The notes under the pieces are model-generated. The model was not told the origin of the DNA, did not search any database, and worked only from the letters and a program-made list of their open reading frames with translations. Positions 1 through 8,316 of a stretch of 61,611 nucleotides of DNA are shown piece by piece; the stretch's first letter is position 1, and every line of letters starts with the position of its first letter. Source of the DNA: Thermaceae bacterium (GTDB lineage: Bacteria; Deinococcota; Deinococci; Deinococcales; Marinithermaceae). A program made the translations under genes and the position numbers. The stretch covers positions 1 through 61,611 of the forward strand of contig JALSQD010000008.1 of NCBI GenBank assembly GCA_026985615.1, read 5' to 3'.

Positions 1-47
1 TTCTTCGCTCCCCGCCATACCTCCCGGCCAACCGTAGTAAGCTGCAT
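1..47 (-). CDS. Start of an unidentified gene, cut by the window edge
   Basis: On the minus strand an ATG at 47-45 opens a frame (MQLTTVGREVWRGA...) that runs off the left edge. An AGGAGGT ribosome binding site lies at 62-56, eight bases before the ATG, which is the main support for a real gene. With only about 15 codons visible no function can be assigned. The upstream bases form a hairpin (arms 51-58 and 75-82) that includes part of the ribosome binding site. Confidence 0.45.
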   Translation of the reverse strand, partial: MQLTTVGREVWRGAK

Positions 48-143
48 CCGTGGGGACCTCCTCTCTCCTGGAGTGGTCCCCACATTCTTATCGATTCGGT
101 CTCACATGTGTCTGTCCGGGTTCAGGGGGAGGCACGCGCTCGT

Positions 144-173
144 TTGACGCGGGTCGCGGCGCGCCACTAGAAT
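144..173 (+). promoter_or_regulatory. Promoter of the tRNA-Ala gene
   Basis: A housekeeping-type promoter is visible: TTGACG at 144-149, an 18-base spacer, and TAGAAT at 168-173. The mature tRNA begins 17 bases after the -10 box, leaving a short 5' leader for RNase P to remove. Confidence 0.7.
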
Positions 174-189
174 GCATGCTGTGCCCCGT

Positions 190-264
190 GGGGCCGTAGC
201 TCAGAGGGAGAGCACCTGCCTTGCAAGCAGGGGGTCAGCGGTTCGAATCCGCTCGGCTCCACCA
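190..264 (+). tRNA. tRNA-Ala, anticodon UGC, CCA encoded
   Basis: The cloverleaf folds by eye. The acceptor arms GGGGCCG (190-196) and CGGCTCC pair with a G3:U70 wobble, the universal alanine identity element. The D arm is GCTC/GAGC, the anticodon loop CTTGCAA carries TGC at 222-224, the T loop is TTCGAAT, and the 3' CCA is encoded at 262-264. Its own promoter and terminator surround it, so it appears to be a single-gene transcript. Confidence 0.97.
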
Positions 265-266
265 GA

Positions 267-295
267 CGGCCGGCTCCGCCGGCCGCTTTACTTTT
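267..295 (+). terminator. Intrinsic terminator after tRNA-Ala
   Basis: An 8-bp GC stem (267-274 with 278-285) closes a 3-base loop and is followed by a T-rich tract at 287-295. It starts three bases after the tRNA CCA end and separates the tRNA from the formate dehydrogenase operon. Confidence 0.8.
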
Positions 296-430
296 CTATA
301 GCGAAAAAATTTTGGGACAATCGGCCCCCGCCCCGCGAAGCCGAGCCGCTATCATAAGACAACCGCCCACGTGTTCGATCCAGATTCGCGTCATGCGCAC
401 CCATCCCGGCGGTGGGAAGGAGGCCAAAGC

Positions 431-3400
431 GTGCTTACCCGTCGCGACGTGCTCAAGCTAGGCGGGGCGGCCGGGAGCATTCTCTTCGTTCGCGGCAGGG
501 CCCAGCCGTCGGCTGCGAACACCCTACACAAACCTGTAGGGGAGCATCCGCTCATCTGCCCGTACTGCGCCACCGGGTGCGGGATGATCGCGGCCGCTCA
601 GGAAGGGAAGTTGGTCAACCTGGAGGGGGATCCCGACCACCCCATTAACCGCGGTCAGCTTTGCAGTAAGGGCGAGGCCGCGCGCGGCTTCGTGGAGAGC
701 CCCTACCGGATGACCAAGACGCTCTACCGGGCCCCCGGTTCGGACTCCTGGGAGGAGAAGCCGATCGACTGGATGATCCGGGAGATTGCGAAGCGCATCA
801 AGGAAGCCCGGGACAAGTACTGGATCCGTCAGGATGACGACGGCTACGTGGTCAACCGCACCGAAGCCATCGCCTTCCTCGGGGGCAGCTCGAACGGCAA
901 CGAAGAGTGTTACATGTTCATCAAGTTCGCTCGCGCCCTGGGGCTGAACTACATCGAGCACCAGGCACGCATCTGTCACTCCTCCACGGTACCGGCGTTG
1001 GGCGAGAGTTTCGGCCGCGGGGCGATGACCAACCACCCCATCGACTTCAAGAACGCCGACGTCATCCTCATCGAGGGTGGCAACCCCGCCGAGCAGCACC
1101 CGCTGACCTTCAAGTGGATCATGGAGGCCAAGGACCGCGGGGCCAAGGTAATCGTGGTGGACCCGCGCTTCAACCGCAGCGCCGCGCGCGCCGACGTCTT
1201 TGCCCAGATTCGCGTCGGCACCGATATCGCTTTCATGGGCGGGATGATCCACTACATCCTCGAAAACGGGCTTTACGACGAGTACTACGTCAAAAACTAC
1301 ACCAACGCCACCCTGCTGGTGAACCCCGAGTTCAAGACCGCAACCGATCTCGGCGGTCTCTTCAGCGGCTACAACCCCACGCCCGACAACCCCAACGAGA
1401 AGGGCGTCTACAACCGCAGCACCTGGACCTACCAGATCGGCGAGGACGGCTACGCCAAGCGCGACCCCACGTTGACCGATCCCAACTCGGTCTTCCAGCT
1501 GCTCAAGAAGCAGTACAGCCGCTACACCCTGCCGATGGTCAGCAAGATCACCGGCATCCCCGAGGCCAAGCTGAAGCAGATCTACGAACTCTTCGCCTCG
1601 ACCGGCAAGGTAGACCGGGTGGGGACGATCACCTACGCCATGGGGGCCACCCAGCACTCCTACGGAACCCAGCACATCCGCTCCTACGCCGTCGTGCAGC
1701 TGCTGCTCGGCAACATTGGGCGTGCCGGCGGCGGCGTGAACGCGCTGCGCGGTCACTCGAACGTGCAGGGGTCTACCGACCACGCGCTGCTCTACCACAT
1801 CCTGCCGGGGTACATGCCGGTACCCGACCGCAAGTTCCCCACCCTGCAGAGCTACCTTGAGGCGAAGACGCCGAAACGCCTCCTCCCCAACGCCCCCAAC
1901 TGGTGGGAGAACCTGCCCAAGTACTTCGTGAGCCAGCTCAAAGCCTGGTGGCCGAACGTTGATCCGCAGATCAGCTACCACTACCTGGCTAAGCTCGGCC
2001 CCCACGTGGGCGGCAAGCCCGACGGCTCGAGCGACTACTCCCACCACGCCATCCTGCACGCCGCCCTCGACGGCGTGGTGAAGGGGATGATCGCCGTGGG
2101 CCAGAACCCGGCGATGAGCGCCGCCAACGTCAACATGGCCCGCAAGGCGCTCGACCAGCTCGACTGGCTCGTCGTCCTCGACCCCTTCGAGACCGAGACG
2201 GCCGCCCACTGGAAGCGCCCCGGCGTGGACCCGAAGAAGATCAAGACCGAGGTCTTCTTCATCCCCACCCCGGTCTGGGCCGAGAAGACGGGCTCGATCA
2301 CGAACACCGGCCTCTGGGCGCAGTGGTACGAGAAGGCCGTGGACCCACCCGAAGGTACCGTGGACGAGATGTACTTCTTCACCAAGTTGGTCGAGGAGCT
2401 CAAGAAGCTCTACGCCGAGGGGGGCGCCTTCCCCGATCCGATCGTCAACCTTTCCTGGCCGGAATGGTCGGAAGAGCAGTCCGTGCACTGGGCCAAGGAG
2501 ATCAACGGCTACGACCTCACGACCGGCGAGCAGGTGGCCAGCTTCACCAAGCTGAAGGACGACGGCACGACGGCCTCGGGCAACTGGCTCTACGCCGGTT
2601 CCTGGACCGAACAGGGCAACATGATGGCGCGCCGCGACTCCAAGACGGACCACCCGGCGGGCATCGGCATCTACCCCAACTGGGCCTGGTGCTGGCCGGT
2701 CAACCGCCGCATCCGCTACAACCGCGCCTCGGTCTGGTTCGACACCGGAAAGCCGCGCGACGAGAAGCGCTGGGTGATCCGCTGGAACGGGGAGAAACAG
2801 AAGTGGGAAGGCGACGTCCCCGACGGCGGCTGGAAGCCGGGAACGGTGCTGCCGTTCATCATGAAGTCCGACGGTCTCGGGCACCTCTTCGCCCTCGGCC
2901 TCAAGGACGGTCCCTTCCCTGAGCACTACGAGCCCTGGGAGTCGGCGGTGCTCAACCCCTTTGGCCAGCAGAACGACCCGGTCTGCAAGGTGTGGCACTT
3001 CAAGGACCTGGACGTCTACGGCGACCCGAAGGACTACCCGATCATCGCCACCACCTATCGGCTCACCGAGCACTGGCATACCGGCATGATGAGCCGCAAC
3101 GTGCCCTGGCTGCTCGAGCTGCAACCCGATCCCTTCGTCGAGATCGGCACCGAGCTCGCCAAGGAGCTGGGCGTCAAGAACGGCGAGTGGGTGCTCGTGG
3201 AGTCGGCGCGCGGATCGGTTGAGGCGGTGGCCATCGTGACCCCGCGCATCCAGCCGATGAAGATCGAGGACGAGAAGGGAGCGCGAGTGGTCAACCAGGT
3301 GGGGATTCCCTGGCATTGGGGCTACATGGGCGGTGGCGCCCGGCCCAACTCGGCGGGGAACGCCCTGACGCCGAGTGTGCATGACCCCAACTGCTTCATC

Positions 3401-3481
3401 CCCGAGACCAAGGCGATGCTGGTGCGGCTGAAGAAGCTCGCCAAGCCGCCCAAGAAGATCGACCTGAACGCCCGGTTCTAG
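431..3481 (+). CDS. fdhA: Formate dehydrogenase alpha (catalytic) subunit, molybdopterin type, Tat-exported
   Basis: This is the catalytic subunit of a membrane-associated formate dehydrogenase that oxidises formate to CO2 at a bis-MGD Mo/W centre. The GTG at 431 is preferred over an in-frame GTG at 371 because AAGGAGG at 417-423 precedes it by seven bases and the protein then begins with a twin-arginine signal (LTRRDVLKLGG). In this 1016-residue numbering, Cys43, 46, 50 and 78 form the 4Fe-4S site of the N-terminal domain. The metal-ligand position is Cys182 (RICHSS), with an ordinary TGT codon and not selenocysteine. The C-terminal dinucleotide-binding domain is complete. The length matches Fdh-N/O alpha subunits. 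It is the first gene of fdhA-fdhB-nrfD-fdhE-fdhD. Confidence 0.95.
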   Translation: MLTRRDVLKLGGAAGSILFVRGRAQPSAANTLHKPVGEHPLICPYCATGCGMIAAAQEGKLVNLEGDPDHPINRGQLCSKGEAARGFVESPYRMTKTLYRAPGSDSWEEKPIDWMIREIAKRIKEARDKYWIRQDDDGYVVNRTEAIAFLGGSSNGNEECYMFIKFARALGLNYIEHQARICHSSTVPALGESFGRGAMTNHPIDFKNADVILIEGGNPAEQHPLTFKWIMEAKDRGAKVIVVDPRFNRSAARADVFAQIRVGTDIAFMGGMIHYILENGLYDEYYVKNYTNATLLVNPEFKTATDLGGLFSGYNPTPDNPNEKGVYNRSTWTYQIGEDGYAKRDPTLTDPNSVFQLLKKQYSRYTLPMVSKITGIPEAKLKQIYELFASTGKVDRVGTITYAMGATQHSYGTQHIRSYAVVQLLLGNIGRAGGGVNALRGHSNVQGSTDHALLYHILPGYMPVPDRKFPTLQSYLEAKTPKRLLPNAPNWWENLPKYFVSQLKAWWPNVDPQISYHYLAKLGPHVGGKPDGSSDYSHHAILHAALDGVVKGMIAVGQNPAMSAANVNMARKALDQLDWLVVLDPFETETAAHWKRPGVDPKKIKTEVFFIPTPVWAEKTGSITNTGLWAQWYEKAVDPPEGTVDEMYFFTKLVEELKKLYAEGGAFPDPIVNLSWPEWSEEQSVHWAKEINGYDLTTGEQVASFTKLKDDGTTASGNWLYAGSWTEQGNMMARRDSKTDHPAGIGIYPNWAWCWPVNRRIRYNRASVWFDTGKPRDEKRWVIRWNGEKQKWEGDVPDGGWKPGTVLPFIMKSDGLGHLFALGLKDGPFPEHYEPWESAVLNPFGQQNDPVCKVWHFKDLDVYGDPKDYPIIATTYRLTEHWHTGMMSRNVPWLLELQPDPFVEIGTELAKELGVKNGEWVLVESARGSVEAVAIVTPRIQPMKIEDEKGARVVNQVGIPWHWGYMGGGARPNSAGNALTPSVHDPNCFIPETKAMLVRLKKLAKPPKKIDLNARF

Positions 3482-3494
3482 AAAGGAGGCTGGG

Positions 3495-4271
3495 ATGCCC
3501 AAAGCGAACGATTACGCGATCTTGTTCGACGCCTCCCACTGCACGGGTTGCCGGGCCTGCCAGGTCGCCTGCAAGCAGTGGAACGACCTGCCCGGGGAGG
3601 CGACGGTCAACACGGGCAGCTACGAAAACCCGCCCTCGCTCTCGTCGTCGACCTGGCTGCGGATGAAGTACACCGAGGGCGTCGACCGTGGCGAGGTCTT
3701 CTGGGACTTCACCCGCGATTCCTGCATGCACTGCAGCAGCGCGGCCTGCGTGGAGGCCTGCCCTACGGGCGCGGTGAACTACCGCGAGGGCGGCGTCGTC
3801 ACCGTGGATCAGGACTGGTGCATCGGCTGCCGCAACTGTGTCCAGGCCTGCCCTTACGATGCGATTCACTTCGACGAGCAGAAAGGAGTGGTGGAAAAGT
3901 GTACTCTCTGCTACGACCGTGTCAGCAACGGGCTTGAGCCTGCCTGCGTGAAGTCCTGCCCCACAGGGGCGTTGCACTCGGGTAGCTACGCCGAGATGAA
4001 GCAGCTGGCCGAAACCCGTCTGGCCCAGCTCAAGCGCGCCGGCTACGAGGAGGCCAACATCTACGGGCTGGCCGAGATGGGCGGCACTCACGTGCTTTAC
4101 GTGCTTCTCAAGCACCCCAGTACCTACGGTCTGCCCGTCGGTACAGTGACCGAGAAGCGCAAGGTGGCTAGCGGCTGGCTCTCGGCCGGCATCGCCGCGG
4201 CGGTGCTCGGCTTCGCGGGCGTCCGTTGGGTAGCCGAGCGCCGTGAAGAAGTGGGAGGTGAACGCGGATGA
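3495..4271 (+). CDS. fdhB: Formate dehydrogenase iron-sulfur (beta) subunit
   Basis: This 258-residue electron-transfer subunit carries four Cys clusters of the CxxCxxCxxxC type (for example CTGCRACQVAC near the start, then CMHCSSAACVEACP, CIGCRNCVQACP and CTLCYDR), predicting four 4Fe-4S centres that pass electrons from the catalytic subunit to the membrane subunit. A C-terminal hydrophobic helix (about residues 218-240) would anchor it on the outer face of the membrane, as in E. coli FdnH. GAAAGGAGG at 3481-3489 precedes the ATG. The stop overlaps the next start by four bases (ATGA), implying translational coupling. Confidence 0.95.
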   Translation: MPKANDYAILFDASHCTGCRACQVACKQWNDLPGEATVNTGSYENPPSLSSSTWLRMKYTEGVDRGEVFWDFTRDSCMHCSSAACVEACPTGAVNYREGGVVTVDQDWCIGCRNCVQACPYDAIHFDEQKGVVEKCTLCYDRVSNGLEPACVKSCPTGALHSGSYAEMKQLAETRLAQLKRAGYEEANIYGLAEMGGTHVLYVLLKHPSTYGLPVGTVTEKRKVASGWLSAGIAAAVLGFAGVRWVAERREEVGGERG

Positions 4272-5032
4272 CCGGCGAATGGGGTATCTACATCGTCCTC
4301 TACTTCTGGCTTGCGGCCATGGGCGGTGGAGCCTTTCTGATCGCTCTGGGCCTTCGTAACGAGCGGGCCCGGCGCTCCGGTGCCTTCCTCGCTTTCATCG
4401 GGATCGTTGTCGGTGCGCTGCTGCTCGTCGTCGACCTGGGCCAGCCGGCGCGCTTCTGGCATCTGCTCGTAGGCTTTCACCCCGTTTCCGTGATGTGGCT
4501 GGGCTCGGTGGTGCTGGCGCTCGCGGGTGTGAGCCTCTTCCTGCTGCTCGTCTTGCGTGAGTGGCCGGGCTGGCTCGTGTGGATCACGGCCATTCTGGTT
4601 TTGCTGGTGGTGGGCTACACTGGTGTGCTGCTCATGGCTACCGCGCGCCCCTTCTGGAGCGCGAGCCCGCTCATGCCCTGGATCTTCCTGGCTTCCGCCT
4701 ATACCACCGGAGCGGCCCTGCTGGTGCTCTTGGGCAACCACGAGCCGCAGCTGCGACGGGTGTCGCTCAATTTTGCGGTGGTCGAGGCCATCCTGGTGGC
4801 GGCCCACCTGATCTGGGTCTACCCCCAGGCCACCGCGGCAATCCACGCCATGCTTAGCGGCGAGCTTGCCTGGGCCTTTTGGGGCTTCGCGATCCTGGGC
4901 GTCGCCTTGCCCGTGATCATGGAGCTGCAAAGGCGCGCCGAGGCGCTGGCGGCGGTGCTCGTCTTGCTGGGGGGCTTCTTATTGCGCTACTTCATCGTTT
5001 ACGCTGGGCAGGTAGGGGTCCTGCGCTTCTGA
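4268..5032 (+). CDS. NrfD/PsrC-type membrane subunit of formate dehydrogenase
   Basis: A 254-residue polytopic protein with about eight hydrophobic helices belongs to the NrfD/polysulfide-reductase membrane subunit family. These subunits interact with the quinone pool without haem b, so this enzyme probably reduces menaquinone through an NrfD-type anchor and not a cytochrome b gamma subunit. The C-terminal stretch GGFLLRYFIVYAGQ is typical of the family. It overlaps fdhB by four bases and precedes fdhE. The association with FDH is from gene order. Confidence 0.88.
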   Translation: MTGEWGIYIVLYFWLAAMGGGAFLIALGLRNERARRSGAFLAFIGIVVGALLLVVDLGQPARFWHLLVGFHPVSVMWLGSVVLALAGVSLFLLLVLREWPGWLVWITAILVLLVVGYTGVLLMATARPFWSASPLMPWIFLASAYTTGAALLVLLGNHEPQLRRVSLNFAVVEAILVAAHLIWVYPQATAAIHAMLSGELAWAFWGFAILGVALPVIMELQRRAEALAAVLVLLGGFLLRYFIVYAGQVGVLRF

Positions 5033-5045
5033 GGGGAGGTCGCCA

Positions 5046-5636
5046 TTGCGTCGTTTCGAGCTCGAACCGCTCTTCCGTGAGCTCGATGCCCTGCGTGACG
5101 AGGGGCCCTGGTCGAGCGAGGCCGCGGGCGTCGGGGCGGTGATCGAGTGCATCGGGCGCCACCGCCCCGAGTGGCGAGACGCGCTCGAGGCTCTGGCCAC
5201 GGGGAAGGAGGAGGCGCGTTCCGCGGAGGACGAAGTGCTCGAGCACTTCGTCCTCCAGCAGGCCGCGCGCCTGGCCCGGCCCCCGGCGGACGCCGCGCCG
5301 CTCGAGGGGCCCGACGGCGAGATCTGCCCCAACTGCGGCGGGGTCGCCGACGTGGCCTACCTCGATCAGAACGGCACCCGTCACGCAGTCTGTGCTGTAT
5401 GTGACGCTCGCTGGGTAGTGCCGCGCATCCTCTGTTTGCACTGCGGCGAAAGCGATCCCGGACAGCTGGAGTACTACCCTTACGAGGACGGTTACCGACT
5501 TTACCGCTGCAAAAACTGTGACCACCTGCTGCCGGCGGTGGACCTGCGCGAGGCCGGCGAACTCGACTTGCCGCGCCTACGCGCGGCCGCAGCCGAGATG
5601 GTGCACCTCTTCGAGGTCGGGGCGGTGGACGGGTAA
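5046..5636 (+). CDS. fdhE: FdhE-like formate dehydrogenase accessory protein
   Basis: A 196-residue cytoplasmic protein carries four CxxC knuckles in its C-terminal half (CPNC, CAVC, CLHC, CKNC), the rubredoxin-like iron site of FdhE, which binds and helps mature the exported FDH catalytic subunit. It is much shorter than E. coli FdhE (about 309 residues). The reduction is at the N terminus. The TTG start at 5046 is chosen because GGGAGGT lies five bases upstream. The stop directly abuts the fdhD start. Confidence 0.88.
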   Translation: MRRFELEPLFRELDALRDEGPWSSEAAGVGAVIECIGRHRPEWRDALEALATGKEEARSAEDEVLEHFVLQQAARLARPPADAAPLEGPDGEICPNCGGVADVAYLDQNGTRHAVCAVCDARWVVPRILCLHCGESDPGQLEYYPYEDGYRLYRCKNCDHLLPAVDLREAGELDLPRLRAAAAEMVHLFEVGAVDG

Positions 5637-6401
5637 ATGTACCGCTACGAAAAGGGGCGCTTTCAGCCCCAAACCTTCGAAACCCCGCGTGAGGTGGAAC
5701 TCACGCTGGTGCTGGGCGGTGCCCCGCTCGTGCGTCTGGCTCACAGTCCAGGCGAGGAGGTGGAGCTGGGGCTGGGGTTCCTCTGGCTCGCCGGCGTCTT
5801 CGACCGGCTCGAGCAGGTGCGCTGGCTGCACCGACGCGAGGGCGTGCTTGAGCTGGACGTGGCAGCACCGATGGGCACAGGGGTGCCGCTGCGCACCAGC
5901 GCCTGCGGCATGGGCGTCGTCTACGGCGAGCGGCGCGTGCGCGAGCTGCCCTTCGTGGCGCTCGACCCCGAGCTGCCCGTGAGGTTGCACCGGCAGTTGC
6001 GCGAGGGGACGGTGCGCTACCACCGCCACCGCGGCATCCACGGCGCCGCCCTGTTCGACACCGCAGGCAGGCTGCTGCACCTCTCCGAGGACATCGGCCG
6101 CCACAACGCGGTGGACAAGCTGGCGGGGCGCGCGCTGCTCGAGGGCTGGAAGCCACCGTTTCTTCTGGCAGTGACGGGGCGTATATCCCGGGAAATGGCG
6201 CACAAAGCCGCCGCCATGGGGGCGGTGCTGCTCGCCAGCCGCACGGGCGCCACCGAAAACGGCCTGGCGGAGGCCGAGCGCCGCAACCTGACCGTGTGCA
6301 CCTACGTGCGGCCCACGGGCTATCGGGTCAACGCCTCACCCGGGCGGCTGCTCGTCCGCAGCGGGGAGGAGGTCCTCCAGGCGGTTCGCGTTGAGGAATA
6401 G
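5637..6401 (+). CDS. fdhD: FdhD sulfurtransferase for formate dehydrogenase
   Basis: FdhD transfers sulfur from a cysteine desulfurase to the molybdenum cofactor, which activates FDH. The 254-residue length, the RTSACG-like core and the conserved SEDIGRHNAVDKL, TGRIS and LLASRTGAT segments identify the family. The sulfur-carrying loop is unusual: Cys90 is present (SACGMG), but the second Cys of the usual CGxCG motif is missing. The ATG starts immediately after the fdhE stop. The last 66 bases overlap the convergent mobA gene. Confidence 0.93.
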   Translation: MYRYEKGRFQPQTFETPREVELTLVLGGAPLVRLAHSPGEEVELGLGFLWLAGVFDRLEQVRWLHRREGVLELDVAAPMGTGVPLRTSACGMGVVYGERRVRELPFVALDPELPVRLHRQLREGTVRYHRHRGIHGAALFDTAGRLLHLSEDIGRHNAVDKLAGRALLEGWKPPFLLAVTGRISREMAHKAAAMGAVLLASRTGATENGLAEAERRNLTVCTYVRPTGYRVNASPGRLLVRSGEEVLQAVRVEE

Positions 6402-6923
6402 GCGCTCGCCGAAACGCGGGCGCAGCTCGGACCACGGCACGATCTCGGCTGTGGCGGCGTCCACCAGGTGGCGCAAGAAGTAGTCGCCGCCCTCGATCAT
6501 CCGGGCCGCCTCGTTTTCGAGTTCGCGGTGGTAGAGGGCGGCCAGGGGCTCGATCCAGCCGCTGGGCCCTTCGGCCACCACCGCGCCTCCCCGCGCGTGC
6601 CGGGTGCGCTCGAGCAGGTAGGCCCAGTACTCCGGCACCAGGTAGGGCAGGTCGCAGGCGGCCACCGCAACCCAGTCGTTGCGCGCGTGGTGGAGCGCGC
6701 TGTGAATGCCGCTTAGCGAGTCTGCGCCCGGCAGCAGGTCGGGGTAGACGGACAGGCCGAACTCAGGGTAGGCGCGGCCGGCGACGATGAAGCGCTCGTC
6801 CGCCGCGGCCAGGCTCTCGAGCACCCAGCCCATAAGGGGTTTGCCGCGCCAGCGGTAGCGGGCCTTGTCCTGCCCGAAGCGGCGCGAGCGCCCCCCCGCG
6901 AGTACGGCTCCGGTGAACTTCAC
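6336..6923 (-). CDS. mobA: Molybdenum cofactor guanylyltransferase
   Basis: MobA joins GMP to molybdopterin to make the MGD cofactor needed by the neighbouring FDH. The N terminus has the nucleotidyltransferase signature LAGGRSRRFGQDKA. The GTG at 6923 puts that motif at residue 6 and gives 195 residues, the family norm. The longer open frame to 7103 would run into trpB and has no support. No good ribosome binding site is visible, and the start region overlaps the opposing trp promoter. It is convergent with fdhD and the coding ends overlap by 66 bases. Confidence 0.9.
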   Translation of the reverse strand: MKFTGAVLAGGRSRRFGQDKARYRWRGKPLMGWVLESLAAADERFIVAGRAYPEFGLSVYPDLLPGADSLSGIHSALHHARNDWVAVAACDLPYLVPEYWAYLLERTRHARGGAVVAEGPSGWIEPLAALYHRELENEAARMIEGGDYFLRHLVDAATAEIVPWSELRPRFGERLFLNANRLEDLLPAADEQPPG

Positions 6924-6941
6924 GTATCCATGGTACCGCGC

Positions 6942-6971
6942 TTGACCGGGAAAGCGTGCCCCGGTTAGGCT
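6942..6971 (+). promoter_or_regulatory. Promoter of the trp leader and trpBA
   Basis: TTGACC at 6942-6947 and TAGGCT at 6966-6971 are separated by 18 bases. Transcription would begin near 6978-6981, so the leader peptide ATG at 6981 would be leaderless or nearly so. Confidence 0.6.
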
Positions 6972-6980
6972 GAAGGCGTG

Positions 6981-7034
6981 ATGCGGGTACGCACCCCTCG
7001 CAGCTACAAGATCCGCCACCAGCGTTTCTGGTGA
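6981..7034 (+). CDS. Putative trp leader peptide, 17 residues ending in Trp
   Basis: The short frame encodes MRVRTPRSYKIRHQRFW and its last sense codon is TGG (7029-7031), followed by TGA. It starts just after a good promoter and ends 61 bases before trpB. A perfect 6-bp hairpin, CACCAG (7017-7022) with CTGGTG (7028-7033), contains the Trp codon. The following 7035-7077 are C-rich and G-poor, like Rho-loading sequence. A single Trp codon at the very end suggests ribosome stalling or Rho-dependent attenuation more than classic tandem-Trp attenuation. Function is inferred from position. The peptide family is not one I recognise. Confidence 0.6.
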   Translation: MRVRTPRSYKIRHQRFW

Positions 7035-7095
7035 CGCCCGCACCCCTGTCGCAACCCCACCCACAACCCGAGTACCCACGAGGAGGATTTGGTTC

Positions 7096-8316
7096 ATGCA
7101 CATACCGGACTACCCCATGCCCGACGCGCGCGGCCGTTTCGGTCCCTACGGTGGCCGCTACGTTCCCGAGACGCTCATTCCCGCGCTAGAAGAACTCGAG
7201 CATGCCTGGAACGGGCTGCGCGGCGACCCTGACTTCCTGGCCGAGTTCGACGCCTACTTGCGCGACTACGCAGGCCGCCCCAGCCCGCTCTACTTCGCCG
7301 AGAACCTCACCCGCGCCTGGGGCGGCGCGCGCGTCTACCTCAAGCGCGAAGACCTCAACCATACCGGCGCCCACAAAATCAACAACACCCTGGGCCAGGC
7401 CCTGATCGCCCGGCGGATGGGCAAGAAGCGTGTCATTGCCGAGACCGGTGCCGGCCAGCACGGCGTGAGTGTGGCCACCGTGGCCGCCCTCTTCGGCCTC
7501 GAGGCGGTCATCTACATGGGCGCGGAGGACGTGCGCCGCCAGGCCCTCAACGTCTTTCGCATGGAGCTTCTGGGTGCCGAGGTGCGGACCGTAACCAGCG
7601 GAACCCAGACGCTCAAGGACGCCACCAACGAGGCCATTCGCGACTGGGTCACCAACGTGGAGAACACCTTCTACATCCTCGGCTCGGTCGTCGGTCCGCA
7701 CCCCTACCCGCGGCTGGTGCGCGACCTCCAAAGCGTCATTGGCCTCGAGATCGCCCGCCAGTTAGAGGAAGCCGAGGGCAGGCGGGTGCCCGACGCCATC
7801 GTGGCCGCCGTTGGCGGGGGATCGAACGCCATCGGCGCCTTCGCCCCCTTTGCCTACCTGCCGGCGGACCGCCGCCCCCGTCTGGTGGGGGTGGAGGCGG
7901 CGGGGGAGGGCCTCGGCAGCGGCCGCCACGCCGCCAGCATTGGCGCCGGCCGGCGCGGGGTGCTGCACGGTTCTTATATGTACCTGCTGCACGACGAGGA
8001 CGGTCAGATCCAGCCAGCCCACTCGGTCTCGGCGGGGCTCGACTATCCCGGCGTGGGCCCGGAGCACAGCCACTATGCCGACGCGGGCATCGCCGAGTAC
8101 GCGAGCGTCACCGACGAGGAAGCCCTGGAGGCCTTCCGCTTCCTTAGCCGCGCCGAGGGAATCATCCCCGCGCTCGAGTCGGCCCACGCTGTCGCCTACG
8201 CCGCACGGCTGGCCCCGCGGATGGCACCCGACGAGGTGCTGGTCATCAACCTCTCCGGGCGTGGCGACAAGGATGTCAACGAAGTCATGCGCCTCTTGGG
8301 AAAGGAGTCACGATGA
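7096..8316 (+). CDS. trpB: Tryptophan synthase beta chain
   Basis: TrpB condenses indole with serine to make tryptophan, using PLP. The 406-residue protein has the PLP lysine in the motif HTGAHKINN, the phosphate-binding GGGSNAIG loop and the family-typical N terminus (GRFGPYGGRYVPETL). AGGAGG at 7081-7086 precedes the ATG by nine bases. It overlaps trpA by four bases (ATGA), as usual for the alpha2beta2 complex. The gene is intact. Confidence 0.98.
   Translation: MHIPDYPMPDARGRFGPYGGRYVPETLIPALEELEHAWNGLRGDPDFLAEFDAYLRDYAGRPSPLYFAENLTRAWGGARVYLKREDLNHTGAHKINNTLGQALIARRMGKKRVIAETGAGQHGVSVATVAALFGLEAVIYMGAEDVRRQALNVFRMELLGAEVRTVTSGTQTLKDATNEAIRDWVTNVENTFYILGSVVGPHPYPRLVRDLQSVIGLEIARQLEEAEGRRVPDAIVAAVGGGSNAIGAFAPFAYLPADRRPRLVGVEAAGEGLGSGRHAASIGAGRRGVLHGSYMYLLHDEDGQIQPAHSVSAGLDYPGVGPEHSHYADAGIAEYASVTDEEALEAFRFLSRAEGIIPALESAHAVAYAARLAPRMAPDEVLVINLSGRGDKDVNEVMRLLGKESR

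Noticed and set aside
172..357. A 61-codon frame crossing the tRNA-Ala gene and its terminator
   Set aside because: It reads through a certain tRNA and hairpin, has no ribosome binding site and no recognisable product.
371..430. Upstream extension of fdhA from a GTG at 371
   Set aside because: The GTG at 431 has AAGGAGG at the right distance and places the twin-arginine signal at the N terminus.
905..985. Selenocysteine at the FDH active site
   Set aside because: The codon is TGT, not TGA, and the frame is continuous, so the enzyme is the Cys form.
524..3502. A 992-codon open frame on the minus strand opposite fdhA
   Set aside because: It is the antisense shadow of a GC-rich gene with strong codon bias. 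The product is low-complexity (Val, Leu, Gly, Arg, His) and fdhA is unmistakable.
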